Shown in pieces: positions 13,070-20,384 of a DNA stretch of 20,384 nt. Source of the DNA: Acidobacteriota bacterium (GTDB lineage: Bacteria > Acidobacteriota > Terriglobia > Terriglobales > Acidobacteriaceae). Numbering within the stretch: position 1 is the first letter of the stretch; the number at the start of each line of letters is the position of its first letter. Below the pieces are notes generated by a model that was given only the letters and a program-made list of their open reading frames with translations, was not told the DNA's origin and did no database searches. The DNA lies in NCBI GenBank assembly GCA_025353435.1, contig JANXQR010000312.1, forward strand, positions 1 to 20,384, written 5' to 3'. Both the position numbers and the translations under genes were made by a program.

Positions 13070-15457
13070 TCACGGCAGCGCAAACGCCACATACGTTCCG
13101 CCTTGCGGTAACTTCGGATCGCGGGCATCGCTGGTCCCAATCACCACGAACTGCTTGCCACCGACGGAATAGGTTGCTGGAGTGGCGACCCCACAGTGGG
13201 GCAGCTCGGTCTCCCAGAGGAGCTTGCCCGTTTCCGTATCGAAGGCGCGGAACTTGCGGTCATGCACCGTGGCAGCGATAAAAAGTACCCCACTGGCGGT
13301 GACAATTGGACCTCCATAGTTCTCCGAGCCGGTATCCTTCATGCCCAACGCCGCCAGCTCGGGGAACTCGCCAAGATTGATCTTCCATAAGTACTTACCA
13401 GTCTTCAGATCGATTGCGTTCAGCGTGCCCCACGGCGGCTGGAACGCTGGATAGCCTTCGGTGTCGAGAAACTTCCGGTAGCCGGTAAAGATGTACTCCG
13501 GCGGCGCAGCCTTGACCTTGTCCTGATTGCTGGCGCCCACTCCCAGGTAGTTTAGAAGCGATTCGAGCTCGGCCCCCTTCACGTCGTGCATCGGCGGCAT
13601 GCGGCCTTTGCCGATATGGATAAAATTGACCATCTGCGCAGCCGACATGCGGCTCCCAAGCCCGATCAGCATGGGGAAAGACGGAGGGATGCCTTCGCGA
13701 TGATCGCCGTGGCAAATGGCGCAGCGATTCGTATACACCGTCCGGCCTGGGGAGTCCTCTTCGTGGATCTGTGGCACCGGCTGCGGCGCTGCGGAGGCCA
13801 TTTCCTTCTTGTCGGTTGCGGCCTTCGACGGGGAGCGAAGGAAGTCCATCAGCCCGACCATCTGTTGATCGTTGACATTCGGGAACGACGGCATGCGTCC
13901 AATGCCTTGTTTGACGGTCTGCGTGATCTTGGGCTCGGGAAGACGCTTCGTCACGTCCACGAGAGAGGGAAACGCCGGTGGCGACCCGGTTCGATCGGGT
14001 CCGTGGCACACCGCGCACTGCTGGCGATAGACAAGTTCGCCGGGGCTGCCCGCGTGTCCTACTGGCGTCAGTCCGCCCAGCCACACCATCTCGTTGGCGT
14101 TCACAAACAGGACATTGTGCACGGGGTCGATTGCGGGACCACCCCACTCGGCGCCGCCGTCAAATCCTGGAAACACCGCAGTCTGCTTATCCAGCCCGAC
14201 GGGCAGAAACTGGCCGCCGCTACGGATGTCCTGGAATGCTTTGACCGCCCACGCGTGGGCCTCTGGGGTGCGTGTGGTCATCATGTCTTCGGTCAGGCGC
14301 TGGCGAGCGAAGGGCTCCGGCCAGTCCGGCAGGGGCTGCGTTTTCGAGGCCACTTCGCCTGGCACAGTGCTGGCGGGATACGGGCGTTCGTGGATTGGAT
14401 AGAGCGGCTTGCCCGTCACGCGATCGAAGAGGTAAACAAAGCCCTGCTTGCTGGTCTGCGCCATTGCATCAATCGTCCTGCCGTTACGTTGCAGCGTGAA
14501 GAGCGCGGGCGGCGAGGGAAAATCGCGATCCCAGATGTCATGGTGCACACTCTGAAAATGCCACAACCGCTTGCCGGTGTTGGCATCAAGGGCCAGCAGG
14601 GTGTTCGAGTAGAGATCGTCGCCCAAGCGATCGCCGCCATAGAAATCCATTACCGCTGAGCCGGTGGGAACAAACACCACGCCGCGCTTTTCATCGAGCG
14701 ACATACCCGCCCAGTTGTTTGCTGCTCCGGCATTCTTCCAAGCGTCTGGCGGCCATGTTTCGTAGCCCTTCTCGCCCGGCCTTGGAATTGTATGGAACAC
14801 CCATCTGAGCTTGCCAGTGTGCACGTCGAAGGCGCGAATATCACCCGGCGGCGCCGGATGCGTCTCGGGGTTGCGCCCTCCCACGATGATCATGTCCTTG
14901 AAGATGATGCCCGGCGTGGTGAGGGCGATCGACTGCTCTTCGAACTTCCCGCCGAGTCCTCGATCCAGTCCTTTTCGCAGATCGATGCGCCCGTTTTCAC
15001 CAAACGAAGCGATCGGATTCCCCGTTTGCGGATCGAGGCAATAGAGAAAATTCATGACGCCGGCAAACAGGCGGTTCTCTTTGCCGTCGGTCCACCAGGT
15101 CAAGCCACGCGCTGGCTGCGTGCCTTCAATTCCTGAGTCGAACTTCCATTTCAGGGCGCCGGTCGCGGCATCGAGCGCAATGACCTTCTGCGTCGGCGTA
15201 TAGGCATAGAGGATTCCGCCGATCACCAGCGGGTTGGTTTGGATGCTGCCCTTCTCGCCAGTGTCGAAGGTCCATGCCACCTTGAGGTCGTGCACGTTGG
15301 CGCGATCAATCTGCGTGAGCTTCGAATAATGATCGCCGTCGCGCCCGCCGTTGTAGGCAGGCCAATCGACCGACTGCGCGAGACCGAGGCCGCTGAGTGC
15401 GCCCGCTCCAGATACTGCGAGCACAATGGCGTGCCGAACCAAAACTTGAGGTAGCAT
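13070..15457 (-). CDS. PQQ-dependent dehydrogenase with two inserted cytochrome c domains
   Basis: A 795-residue exported quinoprotein. A signal peptide (about residues 1-27) precedes a propeller starting DWPAYNGGRDGDHYSKLTQI. HHDIWDRDFPSPPAL (305-319) and AQTSKQGFVYLFDR (333-346) hold the Asp and Lys positions of membrane glucose dehydrogenase-type active sites. Two c-type haem sites follow, CAVCH (481-485) and CAICH (579-583), with likely axial Met522 and Met620. The propeller then resumes with YPAFQPPWGTLNAIDLKTGK and closes at VAFALP. The enzyme should oxidise an alcohol or sugar in the periplasm and pass electrons through its own haems. The frame is open to 15562, but Met at 15457 starts the signal peptide; its ribosome site is weak (GGGA). 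No PQQ synthesis genes are near. Substrate is unknown. Confidence 0.92.
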   Translation of the reverse strand: MLPQVLVRHAIVLAVSGAGALSGLGLAQSVDWPAYNGGRDGDHYSKLTQIDRANVHDLKVAWTFDTGEKGSIQTNPLVIGGILYAYTPTQKVIALDAATGALKWKFDSGIEGTQPARGLTWWTDGKENRLFAGVMNFLYCLDPQTGNPIASFGENGRIDLRKGLDRGLGGKFEEQSIALTTPGIIFKDMIIVGGRNPETHPAPPGDIRAFDVHTGKLRWVFHTIPRPGEKGYETWPPDAWKNAGAANNWAGMSLDEKRGVVFVPTGSAVMDFYGGDRLGDDLYSNTLLALDANTGKRLWHFQSVHHDIWDRDFPSPPALFTLQRNGRTIDAMAQTSKQGFVYLFDRVTGKPLYPIHERPYPASTVPGEVASKTQPLPDWPEPFARQRLTEDMMTTRTPEAHAWAVKAFQDIRSGGQFLPVGLDKQTAVFPGFDGGAEWGGPAIDPVHNVLFVNANEMVWLGGLTPVGHAGSPGELVYRQQCAVCHGPDRTGSPPAFPSLVDVTKRLPEPKITQTVKQGIGRMPSFPNVNDQQMVGLMDFLRSPSKAATDKKEMASAAPQPVPQIHEEDSPGRTVYTNRCAICHGDHREGIPPSFPMLIGLGSRMSAAQMVNFIHIGKGRMPPMHDVKGAELESLLNYLGVGASNQDKVKAAPPEYIFTGYRKFLDTEGYPAFQPPWGTLNAIDLKTGKYLWKINLGEFPELAALGMKDTGSENYGGPIVTASGVLFIAATVHDRKFRAFDTETGKLLWETELPHCGVATPATYSVGGKQFVVIGTSDARDPKLPQGGTYVAFALP

Positions 15458-15563
15458 ACAGATCGTAGTCCCAAGGTTGAATAGGAGCCCCCAGATTCTT
15501 ACACGCGGACGCAGCGCTGGTGAAGCGGGGACTCGGCGCTGTGGAATTGATGGGCTCGGCAAG

Positions 15564-15581
15564 TGATACTAGTGTGTATCA
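15564..15581. promoter_or_regulatory. Inverted repeat (candidate operator) at the antitoxin start
   Basis: TGATAC (15564-15569) and GTATCA (15576-15581) form a perfect 6-bp palindrome around a 6-nt centre, ending one base before the ATG at 15583. The centre TAGTGT is 17 bases from TTGATG (15547-15552), so it could also be the -10 element. Phd-type antitoxins typically repress their own promoter through such palindromes. Binding is inferred. Confidence 0.45.
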
Positions 15582-15582
15582 G

Positions 15583-15840
15583 ATGAAGACCGTCACTGTT
15601 CGCGACCTCAGCTATAACTTTCCCAAGGTCGAGCGAATGCTCCGCGAAGGCCAGGCGTTGCGAGTGACGAAATGGGGCAAGGTTATAGCCAGGCTGGAGG
15701 CGGATGGTCCCGACGTAGTCGCCGTTCGTCAGGCGAGACTGTTCGATTCTATGGCCAAGCTGAAGGAACTCTACGGCGACAGTATCCTGGAACCGTCTAG
15801 CGCCGAACTGATTTCGGCGGAACGCGACGAACGGCCCTGA
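15583..15840 (+). CDS. Orphan Phd/YefM-family antitoxin
   Basis: An 85-residue protein with the Phd/YefM N-terminal DNA-binding fold. MKTVTVRDLSYNFPKVERML is the first strand and helix, and GQALRVTKWGKVIARLEAD matches the family pattern GexhxITxxGKPVAxLxP. The C-terminal part (DSMAKLKELYGDSILE...) would be the toxin-binding tail. Normally the next gene encodes a PIN-domain or RelE-like toxin. Here the next ORF is a secreted protein and no toxin is seen on either side. The frame is open from 15520, but Met at 15583 gives the standard start. No Shine-Dalgarno precedes it, so the message may be leaderless from the adjacent candidate promoter. It is divergent from the PQQ dehydrogenase (125 bases). 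Confidence 0.8.
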   Translation: MKTVTVRDLSYNFPKVERMLREGQALRVTKWGKVIARLEADGPDVVAVRQARLFDSMAKLKELYGDSILEPSSAELISAERDERP

Positions 15841-15897
15841 CGCTTTCAGTGCATCAGCCGTTTTGGTCCGGCCTGCGATTTGGCTAGAATGATCCGC

Positions 15898-16425
15898 ATG
15901 AATCGATCACGGCATATGCGTTCTCGCCAGGTGTTGGTTTGCGCGCTGTGGGTCTTGACCTGGGCGCTACCCTTTCCGTTGGTGTTGGCGCGGCAACAAG
16001 CACCGAATCCACTGAGTGCAACGCAGAGCTTTGGCGGATTCGTTGTGAATCTTTCGCTATCTCCGAATGCCAAGAGCGCAATGGTCGAGCGCAACGAAAC
16101 CATTATTGTCGCGGGCCATTTCTACGGCTTCCCGAAGAAGGGGACCCCTCGGAAATATGTCGATCACGAGGGTGAGGTTTGGGTTGGAAAGAGTGTACAG
16201 ACCGAAGTAAAACCGGGAGCGGACGCGACATTCGGAGAAATTAAACTGGATTCGCGGGCGTTGGAACGGGTCGACGAAAACGGACCACAGCTCTTGATTA
16301 ACGTCTTCTCGGGGCGAAGGTCGTCAAAAGACAATCTGTTATCTTGCGGAATCTATGAGGGGCTTTTGGCGAAAGTTGAAGGCGGCAACATCCCGATCTC
16401 ATGCAAGTTGATCACCGAGGAATAA
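15898..16425 (+). CDS. Secreted protein of unknown function
   Basis: About 175 residues from Met at 15898 (the frame is open from 15880). The N-terminus is basic (MNRSRHMRSRQ), then strongly hydrophobic (VLVCALWVLTWALPFPLVLA), ending in an alanine-containing site near ARQQA: a signal peptide. The mature part is beta-rich in appearance: VERNETIIVAGHFYGFPKKG, HEGEVWVGKS, GPQLLINVFSGRRSSKDNLL and ISCKLI. Two cysteines near the end (in LLSCGIYEG and PISCKLI) could form a disulfide. I do not recognise a named family. No clear ribosome site decides among the starts at 15880, 15898 and 15916. It follows the antitoxin by about 57 bases on the same strand and is convergent with accC. Confidence 0.7.
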   Translation: MNRSRHMRSRQVLVCALWVLTWALPFPLVLARQQAPNPLSATQSFGGFVVNLSLSPNAKSAMVERNETIIVAGHFYGFPKKGTPRKYVDHEGEVWVGKSVQTEVKPGADATFGEIKLDSRALERVDENGPQLLINVFSGRRSSKDNLLSCGIYEGLLAKVEGGNIPISCKLITEE

Positions 16426-16481
16426 CCCGGAATTCAAATTTCACAATTGAATGCCCTCTGCGAATCGCATTCACGGTGCGC

Positions 16482-17831
16482 TTACGCCCGCTCGGCCAAA
16501 AACCTCTCCATGAACTTGGTATCGAACTCGCCACGGCGAAATCCCTCGTCCGCGAAGATCGCCTGGTGCAGCGGAATCGACGTCTCAATTCCCTGCACCA
16601 CAAACTGGCTCAGCGCGCGCTCCATCTTTGCAATCGCGTCGGCTCGCGTCGCCCCGTGCACTATCAGTTTCGCAATCAGCGAGTCGTAATAAGGCGGCAC
16701 CACACCTTCGGCATATTGCGCCGTATCCACGCGCACGCCGTTGCCGCCGGGCACATTGAATGCCGTGATCTTGCCGGCGCTGGGAGTGAACTTAACCGGA
16801 TGCTCGGCATTGATGCGGCACTCGATCGAATGCCCCTTCATCTCCAGCTTTGCAGGCAAGATGTTGCTCAGCTTCTCTCCACTTGCGATCAACAACTGCG
16901 CCTTCACAAGATCCACGCCGGTAATGAACTCCGTCACAGGGTGCTCCACCTGAATGCGCGTGTTCATTTCGATGAAGTACAGCTGCCCGTCTTCATCCAT
17001 CAGGAATTCGACCGTGCCCGCGTTCTGATAGCCGATCTCGGTCAGGCACCTGCGCAAGGTCTTGTCGATCTCGTCACGCATCTTCGGCGAAACTTTGAGG
17101 CTCGGAGCTTCTTCGATCAGCTTCTGATGGCGGCGCTGAATCGAGCATTCGCGCTCGAAGAGCGTGGCCACATTTCCGTGCTCATCGGCAAGGACCTGGA
17201 ACTCGATATGCCGAGGGCGCTCGATGAACTTCTCCATGTAAAGATCGCCGTTGCCGAAGGCGTTGGCCGCCTCAGTCGACGCAGCATGATAAAGGTTCGG
17301 CAGTTCTTCAGCGGTGCGAACGATGCGCATGCCGCGGCCGCCGCCGCCTGCCTTCGCCTTCAGGATGACGGGAAAACCCACCTTCCTGGCCCAGTGCTGC
17401 GCCTCTTCCTCGTTTGCCAGCACGCCGTCAGATCCTGGAAGAATCGGCACTTTGGCCTTTTTCATGGACTGGCGCGCCTTTTCCTTTTCGCCCATCAGCC
17501 GCGTCACTTCAGGCGGCGGCCCAATGAACTTGATGTTCGACGCGCGACAGACCTCAGCGAAATTGGCATTCTCGCTCAGTAGACCGTAGCCAGGATGAAT
17601 CGCATCCACGTCCGCGATCTCCGCTGCCGAAATCACCGCCGGCACATTCAAATAGCTGTCCGTCGGCCGCGGCGGTCCGATGCAGATGGCTTGATCGGCA
17701 AAGCGCACATGCAGCGAGTTACGATCGGCTTCGCTATAGACCGCTACCGTGCGAATGCCCATCTCTTTGCATGCGTTGATTACGCGCAACGCAATTTCGC
17801 CGCGATTGGCAACCAGTACCTTACGAAACAT
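16482..17831 (-). CDS. accC: Acetyl-CoA carboxylase, biotin carboxylase subunit
   Basis: A 449-residue ATP-grasp enzyme that carboxylates the biotin carried by AccB, using bicarbonate and ATP, as the first step of fatty acid synthesis. MFRKVLVANRGEIALRVI is the standard start. AGGGGRGMRIV (161-171) is the ATP-grasp glycine loop, EKFIERPRHIEFQVLAD the following strand, and YFIEMNTRIQVEHPVTE (285-301) carries the Glu, Asn, Arg and Glu catalytic residues. Length equals the E. coli enzyme (449). AAGGA lies six bases before ATG 17831. It is last in a pepP-accB-accC cluster, separated from accB by a 166-base gap that is long for an operon. The carboxyltransferase genes accA and accD are not in the window. 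Confidence 0.97.
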   Translation of the reverse strand: MFRKVLVANRGEIALRVINACKEMGIRTVAVYSEADRNSLHVRFADQAICIGPPRPTDSYLNVPAVISAAEIADVDAIHPGYGLLSENANFAEVCRASNIKFIGPPPEVTRLMGEKEKARQSMKKAKVPILPGSDGVLANEEEAQHWARKVGFPVILKAKAGGGGRGMRIVRTAEELPNLYHAASTEAANAFGNGDLYMEKFIERPRHIEFQVLADEHGNVATLFERECSIQRRHQKLIEEAPSLKVSPKMRDEIDKTLRRCLTEIGYQNAGTVEFLMDEDGQLYFIEMNTRIQVEHPVTEFITGVDLVKAQLLIASGEKLSNILPAKLEMKGHSIECRINAEHPVKFTPSAGKITAFNVPGGNGVRVDTAQYAEGVVPPYYDSLIAKLIVHGATRADAIAKMERALSQFVVQGIETSIPLHQAIFADEGFRRGEFDTKFMERFLAERA

Positions 17832-17997
17832 TCGTGTCCTTTAAAGCGGGGCTAGAGAGATTAGCGGAGCGAGCGGAGTCAGTATTCTCACCGCCGCTCT
17901 GCGATGCTGGCGTTAGCGTGTGCCACGTACCGTGCGGAGCAACTTCGACTGCCAAATTCCTTGACCTTTCAAGTGTCCGGCTGGCTAACTCCGCAAT
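17832..17997. other. Noncoding gap between accB and accC
   Basis: It has 166 bases with no ORF. It contains a small inverted repeat (CTTGA...TCAAG, 4-nt spacer, near 17960-17973), the 7-mer AGCGGAG twice near 17863-17877, and the accC ribosome site. An accC-specific promoter or processing site is possible but not recognisable. Confidence 0.4.
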
Positions 17998-18492
17998 CTA
18001 CGCCGTCCTCACTGAAAACAACGGCTGACCAAATTCGATCGGCTGACCATTCGTCACCATACACTTGACGATCTCACCTGACGCGTCCGCTTCAATCTCG
18101 TTCATCAGCTTCATGGCTTCCACAATGCACACCACCTGGCCCTTCTCAATGTGGTCCCCAGGCGCCACAAATGCCGACGCGCCTGGCGAGGGCGATCCAT
18201 AGTAAGTGCCCACAATGGGGGACTTGATCATGTGAAGGCCGGCATCGGGATCGGCAGCCGGGGCTGCGGCCGCAGCTGCACCGGAGGAAGCCACCAACGG
18301 CATTGGAGCCGAGATCACTGGAGCCCCCCCGATCAAATGAGCAATCCCCGCAACGGGCGCGCCCTGAACCGCCGGCTGGCTGAACTTGAGCCGGATCTTC
18401 AGATCGCCGCGGTCCAGATCGAACTCCGCGACTTCCTGCTCCTTCAAAAACTCCACCAACTGCTTCAGATCCTGAATATCCTGATTTTTCAT
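17998..18492 (-). CDS. accB: Acetyl-CoA carboxylase, biotin carboxyl carrier protein
   Basis: A 164-residue BCCP. An N-terminal helical segment (MKNQDIQDLKQLVEFLKEQ), which docks with AccC in related proteins, is followed by a flexible Ala/Pro linker (about 40-88, with runs of Ala) and the biotinyl domain. The biotin lysine is Lys128 in VEAMKLMNEIEA; the upstream MIKSPIVGTYYGSPSPGA block and the PIEFGQPLFSV end are standard. It carries CO2 between biotin carboxylase and carboxyltransferase. The start at 18492 is chosen because AAGGGA lies six bases upstream; the frame also opens at a GTG at 18513. It begins 47 bases after the peptidase stop, likely cotranscribed. Confidence 0.96.
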   Translation of the reverse strand: MKNQDIQDLKQLVEFLKEQEVAEFDLDRGDLKIRLKFSQPAVQGAPVAGIAHLIGGAPVISAPMPLVASSGAAAAAAPAADPDAGLHMIKSPIVGTYYGSPSPGASAFVAPGDHIEKGQVVCIVEAMKLMNEIEADASGEIVKCMVTNGQPIEFGQPLFSVRTA

Positions 18493-18539
18493 TCGTTCCC
18501 TTAGCCTTCCCACTTGGTTGGTGAGAGGAAATCAACGCC

Positions 18540-19631
18540 TCACAGCTCAATCAGGGCTTTCGGTGTCGGCGTCAGCACCCACCCTCCGTCCCGTGTCACT
18601 GCCACCATATCTTCAATGCGAATCCCGAACTCGCCCGCCAGGTAAACGCCAGGCTCGATCGTCACTACCATGCCAGCCTGCAGACGGCTCGTCTGCCCAG
18701 CACCCAACCGCGGCGCTTCATGAATCTCAAGCCCCACTCCGTGGCCCGTGGAGTGTGTAAATGCATCTCCCAATCCCGCATTGCGCAGCACCGACCGTGC
18801 TGCTTCGTCCACATCCCCGCACGATACTCCTGCGCTCACTGCCGCCACCGCTGCTTCCTGAGCCTCAAGCACCGACTGGTAAGCACGGCGCTCTTTGGGC
18901 TTCGGCGTTCCGAAGTAAACGGTACGAGTCATATCTGAGCAGTAGCCATCGTGGATTATACCGAAGTCGAGGGTAAGAAAGCCCCGTCTGGGCAGTCGCG
19001 CAGTCGTAGCCCTGCCGTGGGGGAGCGACGATCGTATCCCCGAAGCCACGATGGTATCGAACGACATCCCTTGCGCTCCCTGCAGCCGCGCCTGGTGTTC
19101 GAGTTCCGCCGCCACTTCATTCTCCATCAATCCCGGCCGCAGGAAGCCGAGCATGTGATCAAAGAGCCGGCAGCCCATCAGCGCCGCGTCCGCCATGATG
19201 CGTAGCTCGTCCTCATCTTTTACAAGCCGCAGCGTTTCAACCAGAGGCGCCGCAATGGGCGTCAGGAAATTGCGCCGCAAACGCGCCGGCAAGGCCTGTT
19301 TCCATCGCGCAAGCTCTGCCACCGTAGTCCAGGCTGGATCGAAGCCGGCGAACTCAACGCCCACCTGCGCGGCCAGCCACTGTACCGCGGCAGGCGCCGG
19401 ACCGCCCGATACTATCTCTACCGAGGATGCCTTCACCTCTTCAGCAGCCTGAGCCGTGTAGCGGCCGTCGGTAAACAGCCGCGCGCTTCGGCGCGTTACC
19501 ACAAGCGCGGCGCTCGACCCCGTAAACCCGCTCAGGTAGCGCAGATCGGGAAGATGCGTCACCAGAAGCCCTGATAGCCCTGAACGAGTCAACCGGCGGC
19601 GCACTGCGCCCATGCGACGAAGATGATCCAC
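18540..19631 (-). CDS. M24-family Xaa-Pro aminopeptidase/dipeptidase
   Basis: A 363-residue cytoplasmic metallopeptidase of the pita-bread fold that cleaves peptides next to proline. An N-terminal creatinase-like domain (LLVTHLPDLRYLSGFTGSSA) precedes the catalytic domain. All five metal ligands are present: Asp222 and Asp233 (LTLDFGIIHDGYCSDMTRTV), His297 (HSTGHGVGLEIHE), Glu326 (TIEPGVY) and Glu340 (GIRIEDM). His205 and His304 are the usual active-site helpers. Length matches the short PepP/YqhT type. The start is GTG at 19631 or ATG at 19613; neither has a strong ribosome site. A peptidase of this type upstream of accB-accC is common in bacteria, usually with efp (elongation factor P) between; here efp is absent. 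Confidence 0.93.
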   Translation of the reverse strand: MDHLRRMGAVRRRLTRSGLSGLLVTHLPDLRYLSGFTGSSAALVVTRRSARLFTDGRYTAQAAEEVKASSVEIVSGGPAPAAVQWLAAQVGVEFAGFDPAWTTVAELARWKQALPARLRRNFLTPIAAPLVETLRLVKDEDELRIMADAALMGCRLFDHMLGFLRPGLMENEVAAELEHQARLQGAQGMSFDTIVASGIRSSLPHGRATTARLPRRGFLTLDFGIIHDGYCSDMTRTVYFGTPKPKERRAYQSVLEAQEAAVAAVSAGVSCGDVDEAARSVLRNAGLGDAFTHSTGHGVGLEIHEAPRLGAGQTSRLQAGMVVTIEPGVYLAGEFGIRIEDMVAVTRDGGWVLTPTPKALIEL

Positions 19632-19782
19632 CGCTCAGTTTTATCACGCGAATGCCCGCTCAAGTGTTGTATCCTTCAGCCGTCCATCGTCTCCGATTCC
19701 CGAGTGCTCGTAACATCGCGCCAACGGTATCTGAAGCTCGATTGGACAAAATTTGCATCAAACGCGAAAAGGAGGCAACTGA

Positions 19783-20043
19783 ATGGGTCACGGACTTATC
19801 GCCTGGATCGTTATCGGAGTGATTGCCGGATGGATCACCGGCAAGCTCATGAAGGGCTCAGGCTTCGGATTCTTGATGGACATGGTAGTGGGCCTGATCG
19901 GCGCCGTCATCGGAGGATTCATCGCTGGCAGCCTCGGCCTTGGCGGCGTCGGCCAGCACGGACTGATCGGCAGCATCATTATCGCGGTCATTGGTGCCGT
20001 GTTGTTCACGTTTGTCCTTCGTCTGTTCACTGGGAATCGTTAG
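19783..20043 (+). CDS. Small membrane protein, GlsB/YeaQ/YmgE (transglycosylase-associated) family
   Basis: An 86-residue, very hydrophobic protein with three predicted membrane helices: LIAWIVIGVIAGWITGKLM, a glycine-rich FLMDMVVGLIGAVIGGFIAG and GSIIIAVIGAVLFTFVLRLF. The GWxxGKxMKGxGFGxLxDxxxGxxGAxxGG pattern is the family signature. Despite the old name no transglycosylase activity is known, and related genes are often stress- or stationary-phase induced. AAAAGGAGG lies just before the ATG, predicting strong translation. It is divergent from the peptidase, and a hairpin follows it. No partner gene is evident. Confidence 0.93.
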   Translation: MGHGLIAWIVIGVIAGWITGKLMKGSGFGFLMDMVVGLIGAVIGGFIAGSLGLGGVGQHGLIGSIIIAVIGAVLFTFVLRLFTGNR

Positions 20044-20055
20044 GCAAATCGCTGG

Positions 20056-20095
20056 CCGCGAGCCCATTTTGCATGACTTCGAACCGGGCTCGCGG
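20056..20095 (+). terminator. Hairpin after the YeaQ/YmgE-like gene
   Basis: A perfect 10-bp GC-rich stem, CCGCGAGCCC (20056-20065) with GGGCTCGCGG (20086-20095), has a 20-nt loop and lies 12 bases after the stop codon. It is followed by TCTTCTCCC rather than a clean T run, so termination is likely but not certain. Confidence 0.6.
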
Positions 20096-20235
20096 TCTTC
20101 TCCCTCCGATTTGCTTCCGGAAGCCATCGTGCCGAGAGCAAATCGTTTCTCGACCGCATATCCGCTACGCCATCGAATCTCCTTCGTAAATCCCCTCCAA
20201 TTGCTGGTTCCTAGTAAACTGGAGTTGAGGTTTCT

Positions 20236-20384
20236 ATGCCAGAGATTCAGCGCAGAAAGACTCCGACAGTCCGGATTGGGCAGGTCCGGGTGGGCTGGGA
20301 AGTTCCGGTGGTGGTGCAGTCGATGACCAACACCGACACCGCCGACGTGCCGGGCACCATCGAGCAGGTAGCGGCACTGGCAAT
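20236..20384 (+). CDS. ispG: 4-hydroxy-3-methylbut-2-enyl diphosphate synthase, N-terminal part (cut by window edge)
   Basis: The first 49 codons plus two bases of a gene running off the right edge. The product begins MPEIQRRKTPTVRIGQVRVG and continues VPVVVQSMTNTDTADVPGTI, the highly conserved IspG/GcpE N-terminus (VxIGxxxIGxxxPVxVQSMTNTDTxD). IspG is the iron-sulfur enzyme that converts MEcPP to HMBPP in the non-mevalonate isoprenoid pathway. GAGG (20227-20230) stands five bases before the ATG and fixes the start. The Fe-S cysteines lie outside the window. The upstream gene ends about 190 bases earlier with a hairpin between, so ispG probably has its own promoter, which I could not place. 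Confidence 0.92.
   Translation, partial: MPEIQRRKTPTVRIGQVRVGWEVPVVVQSMTNTDTADVPGTIEQVAALA

Noticed and set aside
13586..14659. 357-codon plus ORF
   Set aside because: Antisense to the PQQ dehydrogenase, which has haem, PQQ and signal-peptide evidence.
16449..16472. GAATGC...GCATTC hairpin between the secreted protein and accC
   Set aside because: Only six base pairs with a long loop and no T run, too weak to call a terminator.
16401..17582. 393-codon plus ORF
   Set aside because: Antisense to accC, whose catalytic motifs are complete. The antisense product is His/Arg/Leu-rich with no domain.
1..20384. CRISPR array, rRNA, intact tRNA, complete insertion sequence or prophage
   Set aside because: No regularly spaced repeats, no rRNA motifs, no full cloverleaf, and no transposase or integrase ORF on either strand.

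Overview
The window looks like a chromosomal segment of a moderately GC-rich Gram-negative bacterium, most likely an Acidobacteriota (Terriglobia-like) member. This rests on the overall character of the protein sequences and on secreted proteins typical of that group (NHL-repeat protein, PQQ/cytochrome c dehydrogenase). No 16S rRNA or other decisive marker is present. Nearly all of the DNA is explained by housekeeping and transport genes.

Layout. Positions 1-293 (minus) hold the start of a secreted NHL-repeat protein cut by the window edge. Positions 294-1060 are the one gene-poor stretch. They contain a degenerate 3' fragment of a phenylalanine tRNA and, just after it, a possible remnant of an IS21-type IstB ATPase, so this reads as a mobile-element scar. 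Then come thioredoxin (minus, own terminator) and a tightly coupled thrC-thrB pair (minus). Divergent from thrC is the molybdate uptake operon modA-modB-modC (plus), whose last gene ends three bases from the convergent murB. A bacilliredoxin-like gene is divergent from murB and is followed by a tiny orphan Phd-type antitoxin on the minus strand.

From about 8.4 to 15.5 kb every gene lies on the minus strand. In transcription order these are a PQQ-dependent dehydrogenase with two built-in cytochrome c domains, a DinB-family protein, a possible 33-residue ORF, a ThiE-like thiamine phosphate synthase, and two different APC-family amino acid transporters. A strong terminator closes the run. On the plus strand follow a second orphan Phd/YefM-type antitoxin, with a palindrome right at its start codon, and a secreted protein of unknown function.

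The last part carries a minus-strand cluster (M24 Xaa-Pro peptidase, accB, accC) that supplies two subunits of acetyl-CoA carboxylase. It also has a plus-strand small membrane protein of the YeaQ/YmgE (GlsB) type and the first 49 codons of ispG (MEP isoprenoid pathway), cut by the right edge.

I found no complete mobile element, CRISPR array, rRNA, intact tRNA or defence locus. The points most worth a second look are the tRNA/IstB scar, the duplicated start region of thrC, the two antitoxins without toxins, the dehydrogenase domain architecture and the small ORF coupled to thiE.
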